Assembly (NCBI GenBank): GCA_016779685.1
Contig: JADHND010000067.1
Coordinates: 1-8,092 of the forward strand
DNA length: 8,092 bases
Direction of reading: 5' to 3'
From: Shewanellaceae bacterium
GTDB taxonomy: Bacteria > Pseudomonadota > Gammaproteobacteria > Enterobacterales > Shewanellaceae
The notes beneath the pieces are model-generated. The model was not told where the DNA came from. It was given only the letters and a program-made list of their open reading frames with translations, and did no database searches. Both the position numbers and the translations under genes were made by a program. This document shows, one piece after another, positions 1 to 5,867 of the stretch. Within the stretch, counting starts at the first letter, position 1, and each line of letters starts with the position of its first letter.

Positions 1-162
1 CTTGTAGGTATGTTGGCGCATGTTTGTGTCATATTTTGAATCCGGTAAGGTGCCCACTGCCGATTTATTTGGCTGCGCAGTATCAGGTAAATAAAGGGGT
101 CCTTTGTGACCACAGGCTTGCAGTAACATAGCTAATGCAAGCAAAATGCAATAGGGCTTCAT
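1..162 (-). CDS. lptM: LptM-type small outer-membrane lipoprotein (partial, C-terminus beyond the left edge)
   Basis: The reading frame starts at ATG 162-160 on the minus strand and stays open for 54 codons to the window edge, so the stop lies outside. The N-terminus has a hydrophobic signal stretch (residues 4-14) and a lipobox LQAC whose cysteine is residue 17. It is followed directly by GHKGPLYLP, the hallmark of the LptM (YifL) family. In E. coli this protein of about 67 residues associates with the LptDE translocon that inserts lipopolysaccharide; that role is taken from the family, not from this sequence. A good Shine-Dalgarno (AGGTGG, minus strand, about 171-176) precedes the start. 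The gene lies divergent to cyaY; in many relatives lysA and dapF follow lptM, so they may lie just left of the window (inference). The family call is secure from the lipobox and following motif, although the gene is incomplete. Confidence 0.9.
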   Translation of the reverse strand, partial: MKPYCILLALAMLLQACGHKGPLYLPDTAQPNKSAVGTLPDSKYDTNMRQHTYK

Positions 163-172
163 GATTTACCAC

Positions 173-188
173 CTATAAAACTATAAAA
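173..188. repeat. Two tandem copies of an 8-bp AT-rich unit
   Basis: CTATAAAA occurs twice head to tail (173-180 and 181-188), between the lptM ribosome binding site and its candidate promoter. On the minus strand it falls in the lptM leader. It may be a regulatory site or a chance product of AT-rich DNA; nothing further supports a function. Confidence 0.4.
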
Positions 189-195
189 ACTAGTC

Positions 196-223
196 TAAAT
201 AGGTATATAATGCCATGTATCAA
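196..223 (-). promoter_or_regulatory. Possible lptM promoter
   Basis: On the minus strand TTGATA (223-218) is a 5 of 6 match to the -35 consensus. A weak -10 candidate, TATTTA (201-196), follows after a 16-bp spacer. The placement upstream of lptM is sensible, but the -10 matches poorly, so this is only a candidate. It overlaps the candidate cyaY -10 on the other strand. Confidence 0.3.
206..211 (+). promoter_or_regulatory. Candidate -10 element for cyaY
   Basis: A perfect TATAAT hexamer sits 37 bp before the cyaY ATG, and a transcript would start near 218. No convincing -35 lies 16-18 bp upstream (best about 3 of 6) and there is no extended TG motif. In such AT-rich DNA a lone TATAAT can occur by chance, hence low confidence. 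Confidence 0.3.
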
Positions 224-248
224 CCCCTCTTGTATATGAAATAAAATC

Positions 249-560
249 ATGACCGACTCAGAATTTCACTTTCTCGCTGATGAATGCTTCGACCAAATTG
301 AACAAGCCGTAGAGCAACTCGACCTCGATATAGATATTCATCGTACTGGGAGCTTACTAAGCTTTGAAATCACGCCAACTATCGAAATTATTATGAACAA
401 ACAAGAGCCTTTGCATCAAATTTGGTTGGCATCAAAACTAGGTGGGCATCACTTTAGCTTGGTTGAGAACCACTGGTTTGATGAACGCAATCAGGTCGCT
501 TTTAATGATTGCATTCAACAGGTTTTTCGAACGCTAACGGAGCGAGCCTTACCACTCTAG
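249..560 (+). CDS. cyaY: Iron-sulfur cluster assembly protein CyaY (bacterial frataxin)
   Basis: This is a complete 103-residue frataxin-family protein, close to the 106 residues of E. coli CyaY. It binds iron weakly and interacts with the IscS cysteine desulfurase to modulate Fe-S cluster assembly in the cytoplasm (family knowledge). The N-terminus MTDSEFH aligns with E. coli MNDSEFH, which fixes the start. The first helix carries the acidic iron-binding ridge (D3, E5, D11, E12, D15, E18, E22). The signature block at residues 50-69, including NKQEPLHQIWLASK and W59, is the conserved beta-sheet surface. The ribosome binding site is weak: only AT-rich sequence precedes the ATG. It is probably transcribed alone, divergent from lptM and convergent with cyaA, with 56 bp between the two stop codons. 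Confidence 0.95.
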   Translation: MTDSEFHFLADECFDQIEQAVEQLDLDIDIHRTGSLLSFEITPTIEIIMNKQEPLHQIWLASKLGGHHFSLVENHWFDERNQVAFNDCIQQVFRTLTERALPL

Positions 561-616
561 TCTTGAAAGAAGCTGAATAGGACGATGTCTCGCTGTCGTT
601 GCTGGGTGCTTGTAAT

Positions 617-2977
617 TTAAAATGGATAAATCTCAAATGTATCTGCCTGAGCCTCTATCCTATAGAATTGAGGCAAGTCAAATAAGTTGTCCATTGAAGG
701 CGGCTCAAAGACAAAAACCTCGTTTATCTGACGAATCAGTTCATCCAAGTCAACCAGCGCAATTTCATATTCAATAATTTGGTTGGCGGCATCCGCAATA
801 AAAACCAAGCCTTGTGCTTGGTCCTGCCAGTTTTGGTATATAAAATATTGAATTAAACCTAAGACCGAAAAATCATCGACCACATTCAACATCTGTTGAT
901 GCTTCGAAGTATGAGAACTCTCCACCATCAGCAGCCTTTCAATGCGGCCATGGCTTAACCGCTTCAACAAACCTTTGGTGTCGTTCATATTTTGATAGGT
1001 CACTTGCTTACGCTCAAAAAACATAGCATAAGGTTGGTTTCCAATCAGAAACCGTTGCACACTCATCAGATGACGCTGACGGGTTTGCTGATGTAGCGAC
1101 AAACTTTGTATGAAAGAAAACAACACGAAGCTGGTGATGCTGCGTTGTTTATATTTCGATAAACACAACACCTGTAAATCCAACTCGCGTTCAGCTACGG
1201 CACCTTGCATTAATTGTACCGATGCATCCAATAAAGCCGTTACACCTGTATAGTGAAAATGATGCCACTCGCCCCAACTGTTTTGCATACACAGATCAAT
1301 GCTACCGATTAAATTATGAAATTGACGGCCGTAAGACAGAAAGTTACTGCTCCAAAAATTTAACAAGCCATCTTGCATTGTTAATTGCTGTGTCGGATCT
1401 TGCTCAAAATTCACGACGCATAAAACGCGATGATAATGCCATGGATACTTTAAAGCATCCAAGCCTGCATTGACCACCAAAGGAGCGCTTTTTTGAAAAA
1501 AATCTATCAATTGAGGAAAGCCTGCTTGCTGCCTATGCTCAGGTAACTGCCAGTCTACTTTCGCGGTCACCAAACCATTTAAGCATGCCCAAAAAACCGC
1601 TGCAACCGTCGTTTGTAACGTCACCACTTCAATAGGCTCCGCAGCATGCTGTGCTGGTACTGAGACACCCACCTGACCATCTTCATTTTGGTTAAAATAC
1701 AAAGTGGGCGTGGAAAAATCAATGACCCATAGTGGATGCAAACGATGAATACGGCTGATTTCTTGGCTGTACATAGTATGTAACTTTCGTGTAATCAGAT
1801 TCAATTCATCAAAACGTACGTTTTGGTTCAAATCATATTGAGATGAAAATTGTAACAATTCATAATAACTCGACATGAGCAAGCGATACAGAGCTTGATT
1901 GAATTGCTGCACTTGGGTGATGTCCCAACTTTGACAGCTGTCTAACCAACTTAATGTTGCATCGTCCCAACCCCATGCTTGTACCAAGTCTTGTAAGGTG
2001 GATACTCGCCAATCGGTCGTTGGCGGTGCTGTCGTCAAACGCACACCACTTTTTAAGTAAAAACAGCAACGCACCATGTGCAAACGTTCTGGCTGATTTC
2101 TGTGTGTTAAATATTGAGTCAAGCGCTGTAACAACTGCCAGTACGGATCCAGCGAAGCCGACCAAGGCTGTTGCTGCAAGCTTTGCCATAAATCTCGACT
2201 TAAAAAAGGAGGTGTTGGGTAATCCACCACATAACTTTCTAAGAGGAGGATTTTGAGCAAAGCTTTGTGGGGTGCATCGATGCCTTTGTACAACTGCCAC
2301 AGCGCCGCAGTAAAATATTCATAAGCCGATAGGCAATCAATGTGCCCCATGGTTAACACCGTGGGTGAATCATAAGCTTCACAGTGATTTTCATCCAACC
2401 ACCATAGAACCCAACCACCCGCCAGACGCAAATGGGTGCGATAGAACTCATCTAATAACAACCACCGTTCAGCCGAACCACTGTGATCTAAATCCATCTT
2501 CCCCAATCGATGTTGAATAAATTGCCGAGGCTGTATAACGTAACAATGGAGTGGAAATTGATAATGATGCGCAAATTTAATAATGCGCTCGCACTTCTGT
2601 TGTAGTTTGGTAATCGACGAAGGTGCCACATGGTCAGCCACCACAATCCAGACATCGACATCACTTTGCTGGGCATGAAAACCCAAACTACCGACACTCC
2701 CCATGGTATAAAGCCCCAACAAATCAACCATCTTGTTTGAGGTCAACATGGGCATCTGTAGCCCAAAAAATTGGCAACTGAGAGCTGCTTGTTGGTCATT
2801 AAATTCATGAAAACCAAATGGAATGGTCGCATCAATGTAACCAGGTAAATGTGGATCGTTGACATGGAACAGCAATGGCAACAGCGACATGACTTGAACT
2901 TGCTCATATGTCAGCACCGCTTCCACTTGCGCCAGTCGAAAGGCATTATATCGTTGAGCTAATTCTAAATGATCCAA
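617..2977 (-). CDS. cyaA: Class I adenylate cyclase CyaA
   Basis: This complete 786-residue protein makes cAMP from ATP in the cytoplasm, for CRP-type regulators. It matches the enterobacterial class I family along its whole length. The nucleotidyltransferase core reads GSVGSLG (residues 93-99) and SDVDVW (105-110), with D106 and D108 the expected metal-binding aspartates. LLLDEFYRTHLRLAG (173-187) and the segment around 217-254 (YEYFTAALWQLYKGID and following) are further family blocks. The protein ends at LPQFYRIEAQADTFEIYPF (768-786), which aligns with a point about 30 residues before the end of the 848-residue E. coli enzyme, so the C-terminal tail is missing and the protein is somewhat compact overall. 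The start is TTG (2977-2975): an in-frame TAG lies at 2998-2996, GGAG sits 7 nt upstream, and the next in-frame ATG is only at codon 30, inside conserved sequence. The gene is divergent from hemC, as in E. coli. Confidence 0.96.
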   Translation of the reverse strand: MDHLELAQRYNAFRLAQVEAVLTYEQVQVMSLLPLLFHVNDPHLPGYIDATIPFGFHEFNDQQAALSCQFFGLQMPMLTSNKMVDLLGLYTMGSVGSLGFHAQQSDVDVWIVVADHVAPSSITKLQQKCERIIKFAHHYQFPLHCYVIQPRQFIQHRLGKMDLDHSGSAERWLLLDEFYRTHLRLAGGWVLWWLDENHCEAYDSPTVLTMGHIDCLSAYEYFTAALWQLYKGIDAPHKALLKILLLESYVVDYPTPPFLSRDLWQSLQQQPWSASLDPYWQLLQRLTQYLTHRNQPERLHMVRCCFYLKSGVRLTTAPPTTDWRVSTLQDLVQAWGWDDATLSWLDSCQSWDITQVQQFNQALYRLLMSSYYELLQFSSQYDLNQNVRFDELNLITRKLHTMYSQEISRIHRLHPLWVIDFSTPTLYFNQNEDGQVGVSVPAQHAAEPIEVVTLQTTVAAVFWACLNGLVTAKVDWQLPEHRQQAGFPQLIDFFQKSAPLVVNAGLDALKYPWHYHRVLCVVNFEQDPTQQLTMQDGLLNFWSSNFLSYGRQFHNLIGSIDLCMQNSWGEWHHFHYTGVTALLDASVQLMQGAVAERELDLQVLCLSKYKQRSITSFVLFSFIQSLSLHQQTRQRHLMSVQRFLIGNQPYAMFFERKQVTYQNMNDTKGLLKRLSHGRIERLLMVESSHTSKHQQMLNVVDDFSVLGLIQYFIYQNWQDQAQGLVFIADAANQIIEYEIALVDLDELIRQINEVFVFEPPSMDNLFDLPQFYRIEAQADTFEIYPF

Positions 2978-2984
2978 AAACTGA

Positions 2985-2989
2985 CTCCA
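2985..2989 (-). promoter_or_regulatory. Ribosome binding site deciding the cyaA TTG start
   Basis: On the minus strand TGGAG (2989-2985) lies 7 nt before the TTG at 2977-2975. It is the only good Shine-Dalgarno near the 5' end of the frame and supports TTG rather than the ATG at codon 30. Confidence 0.75.
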
Positions 2990-3031
2990 AATAACCTAAA
3001 TTGCCATTTAAACCTGCACAAATCAAATTTC

Positions 3032-3060
3032 ATTATAAAAATTTAACACATTTATGACAA
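3032..3060 (-). promoter_or_regulatory. cyaA promoter (sigma-70 type)
   Basis: On the minus strand a TTGTCA -35 (3060-3055, 5 of 6) and a perfect TATAAT -10 (3037-3032) are separated by exactly 17 bp. A run of T residues (minus strand, complementary to the A-tract 3059-3067) lies immediately upstream and could act like an UP element. The transcript would begin near 3025, giving a leader of about 48 nt to the TTG start. I looked for a CRP site of the TGTGA-N6-TCACA type in this region and saw none. Its -35 overlaps that of the hemC promoter. Confidence 0.75.
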
Positions 3061-3082
3061 AAAAAAATTCTAATGGTAAAAT
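3054..3082 (+). promoter_or_regulatory. hemC (hemCDXY) promoter (sigma-70 type)
   Basis: ATGACA (3054-3059, 5 of 6 to the -35 consensus) and TAAAAT (3077-3082, 5 of 6 to the -10) are spaced by exactly 17 bp. Transcription would begin near 3089, about 34 nt before the hemC ATG. The spacer holds most of a nine-A tract (3059-3067). The sequence upstream is very AT-rich, as expected of a strong promoter. The -35 lies on the same base pairs as the cyaA -35. Confidence 0.7.
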
Positions 3083-3122
3083 AGTCAGCGCTTGTTTTAT
3101 ACTCAATTATTAAAGTACACTA

Positions 3123-4055
3123 ATGATAAATACAAAAATAACGATTGCCACCAGGAAAAGTCCGCTTGCTTTATGGCAAGCTCATTTTGTCAAAGACGCT
3201 ATCGAGCAGCATTTTCCTGATATCACGGTTGTATTGCTGCCGATGACCACCAAGGGTGATGTTATTTTAGACACGCCCTTGGCGAAAATTGGAGGTAAAG
3301 GTTTATTTCTAAAAGAACTTGAGACCGCCCTGATTGATGGTCGAGCCGATATAGCGGTTCATTCTATGAAAGATGTGCCCATGGAATTGCCAGCAGATCT
3401 AACGTTACACACCATCTGTGAGCGCGACGATCCAAGAGATGCTTTTGTCAGTAACCGAGCGGCCTCACTCGCGGCATTACCAGTTGGTGCAGTGGTTGGC
3501 ACCTCTAGTTTACGAAGACAGTGTCAAATTGCGGCACATCGACCTGATTTGATCATTCGGGATTTACGTGGCAATGTAGGTACTCGATTAAGCAAGCTAG
3601 ATAACGGACAGTATGATGCGATAGTGCTTGCCAGTGCAGGTTTAAAACGCTTGAATTTAAGCGACAGGATTCAAAGCTTTATGTCGGTCGAAACATCCTT
3701 GCCGGCCAATGGCCAAGGGGCAGTTGGCATAGAATGTCGAGCAAACGACACTAAGACTCAGTCTGTCATTCAGCATTTAGAACACGCGCCAACACGGCTA
3801 TGTGTCTTGGCAGAACGTGCCACGAATGCGTACTTAAATGGCGGCTGTCAAGTCCCGATCGGTGTCTATGCTCAGCTCATTGACCAGACATTACATATTG
3901 AAGGCTTGGTCGGTGATCCGGAAGGAAAACAGATCATTCGTGCAAAAAGACAAGGTAAACCGACGGATTATCATCAACTAGGTACGCAACTTGCTGTAGA
4001 TTTATTGGATAAGGGTGCGGGTTCAATTTTAACAACCATGGAACATAAGGGTTAA
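3123..4055 (+). CDS. hemC: Porphobilinogen deaminase (hydroxymethylbilane synthase) HemC
   Basis: This complete 310-residue enzyme joins four porphobilinogen molecules into hydroxymethylbilane, in the cytoplasm, on the haem/sirohaem pathway. It aligns with E. coli HemC almost without gaps, and the key residues fall at the same numbers: R11 in IATRKSP, K83 and D84 in HSMKDVP (catalytic aspartate), R131 and R132 in TSSLRRQ, and C242 in LNGGCQVPIG, which carries the dipyrromethane cofactor. The substrate-channel motif LRGNVGTRLSKLDNG is at 148-162. The ATG is the only plausible start because an in-frame TAA lies at 3111-3113; the ribosome binding site is weak (AAAG at 3112-3115). It is the first gene of hemCDXY, with an 8-bp gap to hemD. 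Confidence 0.98.
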   Translation: MINTKITIATRKSPLALWQAHFVKDAIEQHFPDITVVLLPMTTKGDVILDTPLAKIGGKGLFLKELETALIDGRADIAVHSMKDVPMELPADLTLHTICERDDPRDAFVSNRAASLAALPVGAVVGTSSLRRQCQIAAHRPDLIIRDLRGNVGTRLSKLDNGQYDAIVLASAGLKRLNLSDRIQSFMSVETSLPANGQGAVGIECRANDTKTQSVIQHLEHAPTRLCVLAERATNAYLNGGCQVPIGVYAQLIDQTLHIEGLVGDPEGKQIIRAKRQGKPTDYHQLGTQLAVDLLDKGAGSILTTMEHKG

Positions 4056-4063
4056 ATATTAAT

Positions 4064-4807
4064 ATGAGCATTTTGTTAACACGTCCACATGGACGCAATG
4101 AATATCTAGCGCAGTTATTAGAAAAAAATCATCTGGACTATGTAATCACACCGTTAATCGAAATCAAGCCATATGAACAAAACCCAACCAACGTCGCTGA
4201 CTTGCAATGGGCTGACCACATTATATTTGTGAGTGCCAATGCTGTCCACTTTGCCATGCAAAATGACTATTTACCATGGAAACAACAGTTGTCTTATTAT
4301 GCCATTGGTGACACCACCAAACAACATTTACAACGCTATCGCATCAAGGCTCAAGCCCCATTGGTACCTCAAACCTCAGAAACCATGATTGATTTGTTGA
4401 AAGAACACAACATCAGCCATCAAAATTTCTTGATAATTTGTGGTCAACAAGGTCGAGAAACGCTACAAGAACACATCAAAGAACATGGTGGGCAAATCAA
4501 ATATTGGCAAGTATACCAGCGTCAAAGTCCTTTGCTGAACCTAAAAAAAACCTTGTCTTTTTGGCAGAGTAAAAAAGTCACCACGATGATCATCAGCAGT
4601 GGTTTCACACTCCATTTTTTACAGCAATCGTTTAGAGGACAAGACTGGACTTGGCTGAAAAGTTTAACCTATATTGTACCCAGTGCACGTCTCTATCAAC
4701 ATGCCAAACAACTGGGTCTATCCAATATTATGCAAGCATCCGGTGCCGACGATCAAGCCGTGCTGCATATGATTCATGAACATCAGGTGCTCAGCGTCAC
4801 CTCATGA
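4064..4807 (+). CDS. hemD: Uroporphyrinogen-III synthase HemD
   Basis: This complete protein of 247 residues matches the 246 of E. coli HemD. It cyclises hydroxymethylbilane with inversion of ring D to give uroporphyrinogen III, acting directly after HemC. The family is divergent in sequence, but the landmarks are present in order: SILLTRP (2-8), PLIEI (30-34), FVSANAV (55-61), AIGDTT (80-85), the GRETL turn (130-134), QVYQR (149-153), the ISSG loop (177-180) and a C-terminal ASGADDQAVL helix start (225-234). The two-domain fold with HemD-like linkers is intact. It lies 8 bp after hemC; a purine-rich stretch (about 4045-4051) is rather far from the ATG, so its translation may depend partly on coupling to hemC. 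Context and length make the call firm despite modest identity. Confidence 0.95.
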   Translation: MSILLTRPHGRNEYLAQLLEKNHLDYVITPLIEIKPYEQNPTNVADLQWADHIIFVSANAVHFAMQNDYLPWKQQLSYYAIGDTTKQHLQRYRIKAQAPLVPQTSETMIDLLKEHNISHQNFLIICGQQGRETLQEHIKEHGGQIKYWQVYQRQSPLLNLKKTLSFWQSKKVTTMIISSGFTLHFLQQSFRGQDWTWLKSLTYIVPSARLYQHAKQLGLSNIMQASGADDQAVLHMIHEHQVLSVTS

Positions 4808-4824
4808 TATAAGGTAATCTTCGC

Positions 4825-5865
4825 ATGGCTAAAGACAAAAAAAACAATCAATCAACGCATCAAGGTAAGGATGAAAAGTGGTTAAGTGATGCCGATGTCT
4901 CGCCTTTAGCCACGCAAAACAGTCCAGAAGTACCAAGCCAAGTCACTAAGAATGAATCTTTTCTCGTGAAATTTGCATTCATATTTGCCTTGCTTGCATT
5001 AGGTGCAAATGGCATGCTTTATCTGACCTTTTCTAAACAACAACAGCAAACGCAGCGACAACAAACTAAATTGGGTCAAACACTCAATAACTTAGGAAAA
5101 GTCCAAAAATTTAATACCAAACGTCTTGAATCGATGTCAACCCATCAAGCCAACCGTTGGCTGGCTTCCGAAGCGCTTTATTTGTTAAAAATTGCCGACC
5201 GCAAGATCAGCTTAGAGCATGACGCGCTGACCGCTACCTATTTAATTAAAGATGCGCAACAACTTCTTCAACGCAGCCAAGCACCTGAATTTGCCTTGAT
5301 TGTTGATAGCATGCAACAAGACTTAAAATACGTCAAAATCATTCAGCAGCAGGCGTCAATCCAAGTCGATGAAACCATCAATGACATGTTAGTAGGATTA
5401 AACAAAATCCCCATGCTGGTGATACCTGAAACCAAACCGAAAGCAGTGCTCGTGAAAAAGAGTCGTGATACCAACTTAAATTGGTATCAAAATCTAACGG
5501 TGACGTGGCATGAAATCCTGGCGGATATCGTCACCATTCGGCATCATCAAGGCAATGCCCCAGAATTTGTGTCTCCTGAGCAAGCTTGGTATGTAAAAGA
5601 AAATATTCGACTACGTCTGCAAAATGCGGAGCTTGCTTTTTATAGTCAAGAATTTAAGAGCTTTCAGCAAGCGATTACATTGGCCTTGCAATGGCTACAA
5701 ACTTATAGCGATGTCAACCATCCGCAAGTAGCGCTCATGATCAAAAACTTAAACAAACTCAAACGGATGAACCTGAAGCCAGCGCCGCAGCTGACGCTTC
5801 ATTCGATTGCACAATTAGAACACTATTTTAAATTTACCAACGCCAACCCAGCGAAAGGAAATTAA
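4825..5865 (+). CDS. hemX: HemX-family inner-membrane protein of unsettled function
   Basis: This 346-residue bitopic membrane protein has a polar, lysine-rich cytoplasmic N-tail (1-46), one transmembrane helix (about 47-69) and then a glutamine-rich probable coiled coil (about 70-105). A large, presumably periplasmic helical domain follows, with the HemX blocks RWLASEALYLLKIADRK (111-127), TYLIKDAQQLL (138-148) and WYVKENIRLRLQNAELAFYS (255-274). Older annotations call the E. coli homologue a uroporphyrinogen-III C-methyltransferase, but I see no SAM-dependent methyltransferase motif here, so that label should not be copied. Its place between hemD and hemY suggests a role linked to haem synthesis, possibly as a membrane scaffold (inference). 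Shine-Dalgarno AAGG (4811-4814) supports the start; the gap from hemD is 17 bp. Confidence 0.9.
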   Translation: MAKDKKNNQSTHQGKDEKWLSDADVSPLATQNSPEVPSQVTKNESFLVKFAFIFALLALGANGMLYLTFSKQQQQTQRQQTKLGQTLNNLGKVQKFNTKRLESMSTHQANRWLASEALYLLKIADRKISLEHDALTATYLIKDAQQLLQRSQAPEFALIVDSMQQDLKYVKIIQQQASIQVDETINDMLVGLNKIPMLVIPETKPKAVLVKKSRDTNLNWYQNLTVTWHEILADIVTIRHHQGNAPEFVSPEQAWYVKENIRLRLQNAELAFYSQEFKSFQQAITLALQWLQTYSDVNHPQVALMIKNLNKLKRMNLKPAPQLTLHSIAQLEHYFKFTNANPAKGN

Positions 5866-5867
5866 CC

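Noticed and set aside
536..600. Imperfect inverted repeat, AACGGAGCGAG (536-546) against CTCGCTGTCGTT (589-600), as a bidirectional terminator between cyaY and cyaA
   Set aside because: The arms are mismatched, the loop is over 40 nt, the left arm is inside cyaY and no T-run follows, so it does not look like an intrinsic terminator.
1222..2727. Several open frames of about 80-146 codons on both strands inside cyaA (such as 1222-1473 plus, 1860-2300 minus, 1954-2256 plus, 2488-2727 minus)
   Set aside because: They lie wholly within the strongly conserved cyaA frame, their translations resemble no family I know, and none has convincing start signals.
2978..3122. A CRP binding site controlling cyaA, as in E. 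coli
   Set aside because: I found no TGTGA-N6-TCACA-like palindrome; TGTCA and TGTTA near the -35 are direct, not inverted, half-sites.
4825..5865. HemX as uroporphyrinogen-III C-methyltransferase
   Set aside because: The protein has a single membrane helix and a helical domain without the SAM-binding or active-site motifs of that enzyme family; the label is a historical annotation.
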